Assembly (NCBI GenBank): GCA_019096195.1
Contig: JAGTXK010000073.1
Coordinates: 434,001-498,000 of the forward strand
Length of the DNA: 64,000 nt
Source of the DNA: Boletus sp. NGJ
Lineage: Eukaryota > Basidiomycota > Agaricomycetes > Boletales > Boletaceae
Direction of reading: 5' to 3'
Numbering within the stretch: position 1 is the first letter of the stretch; each line of letters starts with the position of its first letter. The notes beneath the pieces are model-generated. The model was given only the letters and a program-made list of their open reading frames with translations. It made no database searches and had not been told where the DNA came from. This document shows, piece by piece, positions 33,233 through 44,172 of this stretch. Made by a program: the position numbers and the translations under genes.

Positions 33233-34417
33233 CGATCAGCAAGAGTTGATGTCTGGAGAGTCGCAACTAACCCTGTGAGACCCAAAGTACATCATGGGAC
33301 ATAATTGATGGAGTTACAGTTCTATTTCGAAAGCGAGACAACCTACCATCCATAGCTAGGATCTGATGGGGAGCCTTCTTATACATCTTGTGAGTAACAG
33401 GCACTCCTACTTTCCGCAGTCGCTCTGCGTATGCCAGGCCTTCATCCCTGAGAATGTCGAGTTCCATGACGGCAACCCATGTGGGTGGCGTTTTCGCCAG
33501 TAGTTCATCTGGGGCAAAGATAGGGGAACAATCCCATTTTGTCCTATCGGCTTCATTCGGCACATAGAAGTCCCGGAACCAGATCATGCGACCAACATTG
33601 AGCCAGACAGTGTTCGCACACTCTTTCCATGATGGATAAGGGTTACCAGAGGGCTGGGCAGTGTTATCGGTGACAGGGACAATCATCTGCACGTGCACGA
33701 GGGAGATAGGAGGGCTGAGCTGTGCGGCTTTCATAGATATGATGGCTGCAAGGTTGCCGCCGCTGTGCAATCACTCAGTATAGGCCTGATATGTAGGATG
33801 CTCGCCTACGCTGATGAGCCTCCGAGCGCGATGAGAGCGGGATTAATGCCGAGGAGGGAGGGTCCCTTCTCGTAGACCCATTGAAGTGTTTCTAGAGCGT
33901 CTTCAACTGCCGCGGGGTATGGGTACTCTGGGGCGAGACGATAGTCGACGGTAACGACCACACATTTAACCCCTGTTCGATTCATGCTGTCTGTAAGGTA
34001 GTTGCTCAACTAGACGAGTATAGCAATGACCTTTGCAAATTCGGGAACAAAATGCGTTCTCTGCACGGATACTCCCTAGTGTCCAGCCACCTGCCCCTCA
34101 GGTAAGCACCACGTCGTTGGACCCAGTTGCAACAATTACTGACCTCCGTGATACCAGCAATACACTGGCCATCCACTCTCCGGCGGAGGTCCCTCGGGTG
34201 TCAAGACACGTACCTTGGTCTTACTGAGATCATAATCTCTGACGCTCCCAACCTCTAGTATGTCTGCAGCCCCTGGTACAGCCTCCTTTTTACGAATATT
34301 TGGATCCCATGGTAAGGTGTGGGGAGCGGGGAGACGTGCGATGTACTTGTTATGAAATTCCACATACTCTGGATCGAGACGCGGGAGAATAGCTGGGTCG
34401 ATCGGTTGTCCGGCCAT
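33233..34417 (-). CDS. Alpha/beta hydrolase of the HSL / GDXG (arylacetamide deacetylase-like) family
   Basis: This is probably a carboxylesterase or lipase-type hydrolase, with unknown substrate. From the ATG at 34417 it reads MAGQPIDPAILPRLDPEYVEF. The oxyanion-hole motif HGGGW is rebuilt across an intron near 34110-34170 (YCWYHGGG, WTLGS). VTVDYRLAPEYPYPAAVED follows, with the nucleophile elbow GGSSAGG in place of the usual GDSAGG (intron inside). The acid appears in ELDILRDEG and the catalytic His in KKAPHQILAMDG. The triad is complete. The last exon after 33280 is short and its exact end is less sure. A Met within a longer upstream open frame was rejected because family members begin near MAGQP. 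The gene is head to head with the D-serine dehydratase. Confidence 0.88.
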
Positions 34418-34557
34418 TGTGTGTCGAGGGATAGCCGTGCATGAGTCGTACCGTCTTAAGTACGGAATCAAAACGAACTTGGCGAGGCACCTGACACTCA
34501 TTCCTTTCAGCACCGGACCGAAATACATCCGGGAGTGCGGCGGTCCGTCCGACGTGG

Positions 34558-36165
34558 ATGGGGGCCGATGGAAAGCAAGTCATAAATAATGCAGTCCGCA
34601 AGCCCATGAGCGGAGACCCTTCCGAAGTCATGGAAGGTATCAAGCAAACACACACCCCATGGCAACTCCTGACGCCTAACAAAGATGCTCTGGTAAAGGA
34701 ATTCGTTGGAAAGCCTCTCGACGAGCTGCGCACCCCAGCGTTGGTCGTCGATCGTGCTGCCTTTAAAGACAACTGTGCAAAGATGCACCAGAACGCAAAG
34801 GACTGGGGGGCAAGTTTTAGGGCTCACCTCAAGACGCACAAGGTAAATCCACATCGTCACTCGGGGATGCAACAGGTAGTTCTGAGCTTAGCGTAGACTG
34901 TCGAGGGAACAAGACTGCAGCTTGTTTCCGATGTTGGCAGGACGAGCGCTGTCATCGTCTCGACCCTGATGGAAGCCTGGGAGGTCGTGAGGGGCGGATT
35001 GGTTGCTGACGGGACTGTCAAAGATGTCAGTACTCTCTTAGTTTTTATGTCACACTACCTTCCTGACACTTTACTAGCTGCTTTATGGTCTTCCAGTGGG
35101 CTTGAACAAACTCGATGACTTATCCGGACTTAACGAGGAGATGAACAAGTATGGAGGAACAATCCGTATTTTCGTAGATAATCTGGAACAGATCAAGTTT
35201 CTCGAAGAATACGAGAAACAGCAAGCAAGGCCCAAGCAGTGGTCTACATTCATCAAAATAGATGGCGGTCAAAAGTATGCCTATTTCAACCCTTACTGCA
35301 TGAGTCAGTCTCAACTCAACCACTAAAGACGTGCGGGTACGTCGCCCAAACCCGAATCGTTTAAACCGTTCATCAAGACGGTTTTTGCGTCCCCTGTGAT
35401 TTCTGTCTACGGATTTTATAGTCACGCAGGAGATTCGTACGGATCTACATCTCTTGAGCAGGCAGAGTCATATCTGACAGGAGAAGTACGTCTTGTCAAC
35501 GATACTGCGGCCATGGCTTTGGAAGTTCTGGCGGACCTACCTCAAAACGCTTCCCACAATTCACCATTCGTACTGTCTGTGGGCTCGACACCTGCTGCGC
35601 ACAGCGCTTCAGCAAGAGCCAAGGTAACCTCTCAGCTGCACGGCGTTCTTGAGTTGCACGCGGGTAGGTCAATTCCGCGGGTATGCGCCGTCGACATTGA
35701 CATTAAAGCATGTGCTCACCACTAGGCAATTACCCTATGCTGGACCTCCAGCAACTTCATACAACTCTCATCGGCCGCCCGAGAATTTCTCAGCGCGTGC
35801 TTGGGACAGTCATATCATATTACCCGGGGAGGGGCAAGGACGGCTTGGACGAAGCCATGTGTGACGCAGGAGCAATCGCTATGAGCAAGGACACTGGACG
35901 AATACCTGGATTCGGTGAAGTTGTTGGAAAGTCGTGGAGACTTGGTAGGATCTCACAAGAACACGGGACACTAGAGCAGATGCCACCGGACTCGCTGTCT
36001 GGACGAATTGACCAGACACTGAGAGTGGGGGATATCATCCAGATTGTTGGACAGCATGCGTGTTTAATTGCGGCTGGACACCCTTGGTACTATGTTGTGG
36101 ATTCAGATGGGGACAGTAGCGCAGACAGAGTGGTCGATGTTTGGGTTCCTTGGAAGGGTTGGTGA
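34558..36165 (+). CDS. DSD1: D-serine dehydratase, PLP- and zinc-dependent (Dsd1-like)
   Basis: The enzyme converts D-serine to pyruvate and ammonia via 2-aminoacrylate, using an alanine-racemase-type PLP barrel. The start could be 34558, 34606 or 34630, and 34558 is given as the longest. ELRTPALVVDRAAFKDN begins the domain. FRAHLKTHKT holds the PLP lysine near 34825. YGFYSHAGDSYGS and FVLSVGSTPAAH follow near 35400-35600. The C-terminal D-serine dehydratase-like domain has RVLGTVISYYPGR and the zinc site IVGQHACLIAA near 36050 (His and Cys of HAC), then the WVPWKGW end. Both cofactor sites are intact. Introns lie near 34841-34890, 35025-35093, 35303-35334, 35622-35668 and 35667-35726. Confidence 0.93.
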
Positions 36166-36270
36166 CTTTGGTGTACAGTCGTGCTGTAAAACATATCGTG
36201 GGAATACACAACTACTCCCAGTTCTCCTCCCCTCCGCGCCTCCAGTCACTGACCACGCTCCATTTGCGTT

Positions 36271-37368
<1,098 letters not shown>

Positions 37369-38486
37369 TGGCGGACACGTCTACCTTTCTCGCAGGCTCG
37401 TTGCCAGATGCTTCAGAGGTGTTGAGGTATGTTTACAAACCCACCTAATGTGCAGTATTTCTGCTTTGCATTCCTCCCATACCATTTCTGCATATACCGC
37501 CTCCACTCTGGTCGGCTTCCTCTTGACACATTGTTTTATATGCATTCATTCTGTTCACTTATCTAGTAGTCGCACGATATAGACGCTCCGTAAATGTGGT
37601 CACTGGAGGTTGTTATGCATTCACTCGTCAGAACTGGGCGTTGAAGTAGGAAACACTTCTTGTGAGTTGGTCCGTATCGTGTGCAAATAATGGGCCTCAT
37701 GTTCAACCTGCGATGAGCATGATCAGCGCTCAGTGCTCACTACCTTTACGCGTCGTTCCACAGCACTGGCGCAGGCCCTGGCATTGCTCACAGAAACGCT
37801 TGGCAATACAACAGACGTGACAGGATTGCAATACAATGGCCCTAAGTTCAGCAAATCGAGAGGTTTAACAGTAAGTATTGACTATCACTACAAAATCGTG
37901 AATCGACTCGCCAGTTCCATCATCAGCTACATCCACACCTTCAATATAGCCACTTAATCTACCTTTGATGGAATAATATGACAAGCTCTTTGCGCCATCC
38001 ATCAAACCCCCACCTCGTTCGCCGCGTCGAAGGCATCCCTTGCCACACCTCCTTCTAACTTGGATCTCAATGAAGCTGCTACAGTCATGATGCCTGCCAG
38101 CCCAACGACTCGTCACCGTTGTGTCTTCGAGTTCCTCTCCGTATACAACAACTGTTTCTCCCCACCCAGCTCAGTGAAAGATGCGAAACATAAATCATCA
38201 AAGCTGTCAGAGGAGTTGCAGTCCATCCTCCATATCTGATCATTCCCGAACGGATTCTCAACTGTAGTATAATGACTGCTACACCTGTGGTTGATCATCC
38301 CACCACTGTTCAGTTGGAGAGTGCAAGTACACTGTGTTCAAGGAGGACCTTGGTCAATGTACGTGACATAATTACTAGAGATCGTGTTGTATAGCTGAAA
38401 TTCAACATGATGTAGATGCGAGCACTTCCTCGTGAAAATGTGAGATTTCACCCATCTGTTCATATCATATCGCGTTGTAACGATAC
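37369..38486. other. 1.1 kb region with no assigned gene
   Basis: This lies between the Rab gene and the 3' end of the isochorismatase-family gene. It contains the Rab 3' UTR and a stretch with some coding appearance (separate entry). No RNA gene or mobile element was recognised. Confidence 0.4.
37733..38240 (+). other. Possible coding fragment, unassigned
   Basis: An open frame from 37733 has an amphipathic segment (TRRSTALAQALALLTETLGN) and ends at a good donor (GTAAGTATTGAC) at 37871. About 115 bases later another open frame reads SFAASKASLATPPSNLDLNE and KDAKHKSSKLSEELQSILHI up to about 38240. Together they could be two exons of a small helical protein, but I recognise no family, no clear start is seen, and the acceptor is uncertain. 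Confidence 0.25.
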
Positions 38487-39608
38487 TCAGGTATATGAAT
38501 TTGTGGTAGCCTTGACAATCCTCGTCGTATCGGTCAGAAATCCATATGACTGTTAATTAAGTGCATGTGAGTTAGAAGCTTGACTCGACAGGTTATGCTC
38601 ACATTTGTAGTATTGTAAAAGACGTTCTCCAATCCACCGGCAGGCGAGGTGGTTGCTGTGATATCACCAACCAATACGCAATCGTATCCACGGAAGTATG
38701 CATCCACGAGCGTGCCTCCAACGCACTGCCAACGACTGGGGTTAGCTCATAGAAAAAACATAAAGCTGAAATATACCTGGTCCGTGTTCACACCGCCAAA
38801 CAAGAGAGTTGTCATGCCATTTTCCTGAAGATAAAGGTCCAGTGCACTTTGATAGCCCCAAAGCCCGCTCATCCTGAGACAAGAACATTGTAGGATTATT
38901 TTATTTTGGCACACGGCCAAGCAGCGCTTACCTGTTCTTGTGGATCCAGACATCAGTGCCTGCCTCCTTCCCGTGCAAGTACTCTTCCTGGAGGGGCCCA
39001 TAGAGCTCGGAGTTGTATTCATCCCTCATCAGCACTCTACCAAATTTTTTTGGTAATTCGGAACCAAAACCACCACGTCCACCTTTGGTGAAACCACGAA
39101 TTAGAGCCGGGGGGATGGTCTCGAGTTCATGCTGTGTAAGACCCCAGTTACTGGGCAATCCACAGGTAAGAATGCGGTTTTTTAATGGCATGACAAGTGC
39201 ACCCTCACACCCAAAGGATTTTCACGCCTTGTTGTCTGAGAGCAGGAAGTAGGGCTCGAAGTGGATCAACGCAGCTCAATCCTGTGGTATGAGTCCTGAG
39301 ATCAGGATGCAGAAAGTAACTAGGTATAGATAATCTGACAGTTAACATCCAGGGAAACGGTAGAAGTCGACAACTGACTTCTGCATGTCAATGATCACGG
39401 CTGCAGTCGTAGCTTTGTTGATTCTGATAGTGCGATCGCCATCCACGGGTATATCGAGCTGAGCTGATTGTAGTTGGGGAAGCTCAAATTTACCCACTTG
39501 TAGATGCACCGTCCGAGAGAGATCGATAAGGCCAGATGGATATTCCACCCAGAACGACGCTGAATTGCCATACTCTGTGACTCCGGATACCGTGGGTCGC
39601 GAAGACAT
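38487..39608 (-). CDS. Isochorismatase-family cysteine hydrolase
   Basis: Members hydrolyse amides or vinyl ethers with an Asp-Lys-Cys triad, and the substrate here is unknown. From 39608 the protein reads MSSRPTVSGVTEYGNSASFWVEYPSG, a leader shared with many fungal members. RTIRINKATTAAVIIDMQNYFLHPDL follows, where the Asp of IDMQN is catalytic and a splice at 39375-39332 is needed. KILWVNWGLTQHE is rebuilt across an intron near 39230-39170. The Lys region is VWIHKNRMSGLW, and the Cys comes from GGVNTDQCVGGTLVDAYFRGYDCV. The end is SYGFLTDTTRIVKATTNSYT at 38487. The triad appears complete. An interrupted palindrome and a CACGTG lie upstream. Confidence 0.88.
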
Positions 39609-39646
39609 ATCGATGTCAAACGGAGGGAAGGTAAAAAGAGGGCGGC

Positions 39647-39673
39647 CACCTACTACTTTATATTAAGTAGGTG
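39647..39673. repeat. Interrupted palindrome upstream of isochorismatase-family gene
   Basis: Arms CACCTACT and AGTAGGTG (8 bases, perfect) flank an 11-base AT-rich centre, 39-65 bases upstream of the start codon. It is placed where a dimeric transcription factor or a 5' UTR hairpin could act. Confidence 0.5.
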
Positions 39674-39764
39674 AGACAGATCACCCTAAAGATGACATTG
39701 AGATTGCGAAATTAATGCGGGCGCCGCAGATAATCCTAGAACGGTATCAAAGGGCGAGTACAGA

Positions 39765-39770
39765 CACGTG
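39765..39770. promoter_or_regulatory. CACGTG palindrome upstream of isochorismatase-family gene
   Basis: A CACGTG core in the context ACACGTGA lies 157 bases upstream of the start. The site role is inferred. Confidence 0.35.
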
Positions 39771-40065
39771 AGGAGCAGCAAAACACTAGTTATAAGCATC
39801 GTCCATGAGAAGTCCGATAAGTCTCCGTGAGGATGATATACGTGTTGTGGAATCGATTCGACAATGGAAGTAACGGTCGGGGATGCGTTCTGCGTGGTAT
39901 CTAAGTAGTATGTCAAGGTGCAGTGTCCTTGGTGAAAATGACGTGATTTTGGGGCCGAAAAATGCATAACAGCATAAATAAACGCCCAAAGATGAGCGTT
40001 CATTATAATGATTGTTGACTTTGATTATCAGGTACATTGCGAACCTAGAAATCAAGTTCAGCATA

Positions 40066-41815
40066 CTACGATGGAGGGTGGCGGATACTTGCCGTCAGCA
40101 CGAGGCGGGTGTAGTCCTCTTCATCTCGGGGGACAGAGCTATCAGATGAGTTGTGCCTCTTCAGGCTGGTTCTTCTCGACCCATTCTCAGGGGTTCCGTC
40201 TGAGGAATATCCATTGCGAGCCAAACCGCTGCCCAAATGCTGGGAAGGACGGTTCCGTGACGGTTCCATGGTATTTGCAGAAGTGTCTTGGTCAGACATG
40301 TTCTGAGCATAGTTCGCCAGTAGAGGTTCGAAACTGCCGGCGCTGTATGTGGGAGTATGGCCGTACGAACTTTTACGATCACGAGACGAACCAAGATCGT
40401 CGATGCACTGCTCAGCTCGAGGTGAAGGACTTGTCGTGCGTGCTTGTGTGTATCCCTCTGGGTGGGTATTCGCACGGTGTTCCACTTGGCGCCCTGGGTG
40501 GGAATTGGCACTGACCTTTGCAAGGTCATCGAGTACCTCTGAGAGCCGAGCGGAAGTTGGCTGAGAGTCCGAACCTCGCCCAAGGAGGGTACTTCGTTGG
40601 CCCATCCCAGACGAAGACTGATAATATGTGTTTGGGGATATTGGGCTACCATCTTCATCATCGTCATCCAAACGCGCTCGATTTAAACCTGCAGCGGCGA
40701 CAGCAGCTTGGACCGCAGTATCTTGTTCAATTCCCCTCATACGCTGACGGCGGCGTATAGCGAACAATATCCACATCATGATAGAGGCACAGGCAAGACC
40801 AACGACAACAAACACACCGACGACAGCTCCTGTGTCAGCGAAAAATCTGCGATGTGGTTCAGCACTTGTTATGTGAGGAGCTGATATAAAGCTTTACGAT
40901 GATCCCCCGGTAGTACTGTTATTCGGAGCAAGTGTCGGATTGACGACAGCTTGAGTTACCGTGGTGAGTATTCCGCCGCTTCCTGTCGTGGTGATCATCT
41001 CAGTGACCACAGGAGGTACACTCGTTATCACCTGCCCCTGGTTATTCGTGCTTGTAATGAAGACCGTGGTACTTTTTAACACCGTCGTCCTATCAAAAGT
41101 GTTGAGCTATCCTTGAACCCATGTAACTGAAGAGAACTCGTACAGTTGTATGTCAGTTCCAACTGGAGAAGAACTTTGAGATGACGGATGAGAACGTGAA
41201 GGAGAGGATGTGATAGTGAATGGCGTATTGGAAGTAGAAGAGGCAGCCGATATCGGAGTTGAGGAAGTAGTCGTGCTGGGCAGGGAAGTGGTAGGGGGGG
41301 ACGACGTCAACGTTGACGATTGGGTGGTGGTCGGAGCTGTCGTCGTTGGTGAGGTCGTTGGCTGGACAGAGGTTTCTGGAGTCGATGTCGAAGACTGATT
41401 GTCGTTGCTCGAGGTAGCGGTTATCGCGGGCGGTGCGGAAGAGGACATTGATGAAGCCCTCGCCGAAGTTGGGGAAACGGCAGATGATGGCACGGATGGA
41501 CCTGCCGACGTCGGCGCTGTGGTAGTAGCCACAGCTGTTGTTGTCATCGTGGAAGCACTGCGAGTGGTTCATGGAGAGGAGCCTCAAAAGCTGAATGTGA
41601 ACGCACAAAGATGGGTTTTGAGATTGATTCGAAAATGCCGACGTTGTTACAGGAGCAGTTGGTGATGTGGTCACCGAAGTAAGTAAGGAGACAGAATTCA
41701 CACCAGAAGAAGATGAAGGAGTGTAGCTTGGAGGTACAGATGGTGGTAATGGCGCGTTGGAAGACACAGAGGATGCGACAGAAATGGGAGTGGCAGCAGC
41801 CGGCGTTGAGGACAT
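40066..41815 (-). CDS. Mucin-like Ser/Thr-rich single-pass membrane protein, 5' end uncertain
   Basis: I do not recognise a named family. The visible start MSSTPAAATPISVASS at 41815 leads into a very long Ser/Thr/Pro-rich ectodomain (to about 41150) suited to dense O-mannosylation. A Thr/Val-rich stem follows (TTVFITSTNNQGQVITSVPP). One membrane helix (VVGVFVVVGLACASIMMWILFAI) lies at about 40830-40765, followed by the basic stop-transfer RRRQRMRG. The cytoplasmic tail of about 230 residues is rich in Ser, Arg and Asp and ends TRLVLTASIRHPPS at 40066. The layout resembles fungal cell-wall stress sensors (Mid2/Wsc type), but no WSC cysteine domain is present. A signal peptide was not found, so a further 5' exon between 41815 and about 42149 is likely. 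Confidence 0.7.
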
Positions 41816-42149
41816 ACGATTCGCAGTATAGAGTGACGCGTGCAACGAGAGGGACGTGAGATGCAAGTAAAATCTGGATTGCACCAAACCAGAAACAGCC
41901 TGAGCAAGAAGGGCGAACAGCTAGTGGAGCAAAACGAAAGAGTCTTACAAGAGGCTCTTGGCAGAGGGTACGAGACGTTGGAGGTGGAAAAGGTAGTAAT
42001 AGGTTGAGGCCGAAATCCTGGAAGACCAATAAACGGGAGTCGTTGAACGTTAGAAAGGACGAGGCAACACGCCCGAAACCGCGACGAGGCCAAGAGAGAG
42101 GAAAGAAAGACTCACCAAGTCGTTCTGTAGAGTGAATGGGGCTAGACAA

Positions 42150-42544
42150 TCATTCTGACGCCTCGAATACTGGGCGTAAATGGACGTGAAGGGCAGCGGG
42201 AAGTTGCCAGGATCACGTTGCAGTCGAATACTGAGTAAGGCAAGCTTTGCCCTTAATCAATCGTAGTTGGCTGCGGGTCGTTGTGTGACGTTGGAACGGA
42301 AGGACAGAGGGAGCGGCCTGCGTTGGCCTGCCTGCGTAGGTTACGAGGCGATGAAAGCGTAATACTCCCATGCCACCCAGCCTCGCCGTTCTAGAACTGA
42401 TCAAACCGGCCTGGCAAGTTTAAATATACTTGAAATGTCCGTCACCTCCCCCGTCAACGTTGCACAGAGGTTGCGGTTCAAAGTGGACGTGTGTGTGGTG
42501 TAGCAAAATGTTTCCATCCCAAGCTTGGCTTCCTCAACATCATC
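42150..42544. promoter_or_regulatory. Divergent promoter region, mucin-like gene / unknown membrane protein
   Basis: The stretch separates two divergent genes. Both 5' ends are uncertain, so some of it may be 5' exon sequence. I see no clear motif and no additional gene. Confidence 0.35.
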
Positions 42545-43994
42545 ATGGTCATCCTCAATCAACAGCTTCCCAAACCAAAGCAATCAGAACAACCTCTTCT
42601 TCTAGGAGACACATCCCACTCTTGCCTCGATACTGCACCTCCACCACCGTTTGAGCAGAGTGCAGGAGACCCGGTTGTCCTCCACTTCTCCGAACACGAG
42701 ACGTACACTGCCCCCGGCGGCGAGGATCCCCCAGAGTTCACCCCCTACGATGCCTCCTGCTTCGTCTCGGGAGCTGGGGATGTCATTTCTCATGACCCTC
42801 ACTTGAATGAGGATGGTCCGTCAACAGTTCAATTCCTCCGCGATGTACTGACATCGCACTGAAAGGTGAAGCGCTCTATCGCTTCTTACTCTCTCAGGCT
42901 GTCACCCCGCCTCGAGTGTTCTTGCACTGTCGGGGGTCGCACGCCGAAACTCATACGCACCTGGTCCGCTCACGGCATGGGGATCACTCGGACTTGAGAA
43001 CTGAGCAATACACAGAAATCGTTGTCGATTTTGATTTTAAGATAGACGTTGGCCAGCATATCTTTGGCGAGCCTACGCATTGGTCAGTAGGAGACACCGC
43101 CCCTGCGTACCGCGGCCGTATGTTCCACGAAGTTGGTATCGGCGATGAGAAATGCAAGGCAAAGAGGGCGGAGCTGAAGGCCGCGAAAGCATGGGATAGC
43201 GAGCGTGACTCCAGAGGCTTTCCTCCGTGGATCAGCAGCAATTATGCATGGAGGGAGGATCAACCACAAGTTATGCATGACAATAGTGTGTTAAAGTCGT
43301 CGTGGACACTTCGCCAGTGGGCGGATGACTACTGCTCCAGCAAGAAGTTCTTCAAGGAATTTGAGTACCATAAAGTTCGTCCAATGCTTTCATCTTGACC
43401 TGGGCAGTGTTTGATGCTCCGTAGGTCGTTTATGGTTGGAATTTCGATGCTCTCAAAGCCGCTACCCGTTCCATTATACTGTCTACTCACTATAGAGGGG
43501 ATCTCGAAGTTTCATTTGAAACCTTGAACTCGATAATCTCTGTCCGATCGCATAATCGTCTGTCGCGCGCACTCTCGAACGGATGGATCAAACTTCTGCT
43601 GATTATCACCTTCGTATACCCATTCTTGTGGCTATTCCGACGCTTCCACCCTCGGGGTGGTGGAATTTGGAGAGTGTGTGGAGGTGCATATGCCCTCAAG
43701 CGTGTCGAGCAAGACACATCCCTCCAAGAACAAGAACATGCTGGCGATTGCAAAAACCCCGAATGGCCATTTCCAGATGCGCGACAGGACGACAACACTC
43801 ACGGGCAGGCGTCGGGATCTACTACTTTGTCTCATACGCAGACTAAAGTCGTCGGCTTAAGGGAAGGGGTCTGGTTCAGACAGTGGGAAGGACCTATTAG
43901 AAGAGCTGTGCTTAATCGGTTGCAGGAATCTAACCCTCTTGTGGCAGGCGATAGTGATTCCACACCCTCAACAATCATGCTGGATGGTTATTGA
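42545..43994 (+). CDS. Unrecognised protein with a membrane helix, conserved-looking
   Basis: I cannot name a family. The start chosen at 42545 gives MVILNQQLPKPKQSEQPLLL. An acidic, aromatic region follows (VVLHFSEHETYTAPGGEDPPEFTPY). After an intron near 42815-42866 comes GEALYRFLLSQAVTPPRVF, EIVVDFDFKIDVGQH, the Gly/Tyr-rich GDTAPAYRGRMF and the Trp-rich KSSWTLRQWADDYC. A last intron (43378-43424) leads to VYGWNFDALKAATRSII and one membrane helix, WIKLLLIITFVYPFLWLF, near 43585-43640. The C-terminal tail ends STIMLDGY. The dense, non-repetitive aromatic content and consistent splicing suggest a real, conserved gene. A tail-anchored membrane enzyme or adaptor is possible. Confidence 0.75.
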
Positions 43995-44172
43995 TAAACA
44001 TCCTCCAATTGTCATAGTAACGTAAACAGCACTTGATGGTATAAATCCGTATTCTAGATTCGAAGGGTGGGTGTAGTACAGTTCCAAACAATTTAACGAA
44101 TAAAAGAAAGTCCTACGTATACCCTAACGATGAAGCTGGCCGGTCATGTCAAGGTCGTGCAACTCCAAATCG

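Larger units (their letters stand above)
39609..40065. promoter_or_regulatory. Upstream region of the isochorismatase-family gene
   Basis: About 457 bases lie between this start and the stop of the next minus-strand gene. It carries an interrupted palindrome at 39647-39673 and a CACGTG at 39765. No gene was recognised in it. Confidence 0.45.

Noticed and set aside
34420-34528. Longer start for the alpha/beta hydrolase at 34528 (MYFGPVLKGM)
   Set aside because: It would extend over the dehydratase promoter and lacks family similarity; MAGQP at 34417 fits better.
41153-41887. Open frames on both strands over the Ser/Thr-rich mucin region (for example plus 41210-41665)
   Set aside because: Repetitive Ser/Thr codons leave all frames open. 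Only the minus frame continues into the membrane helix and tail.
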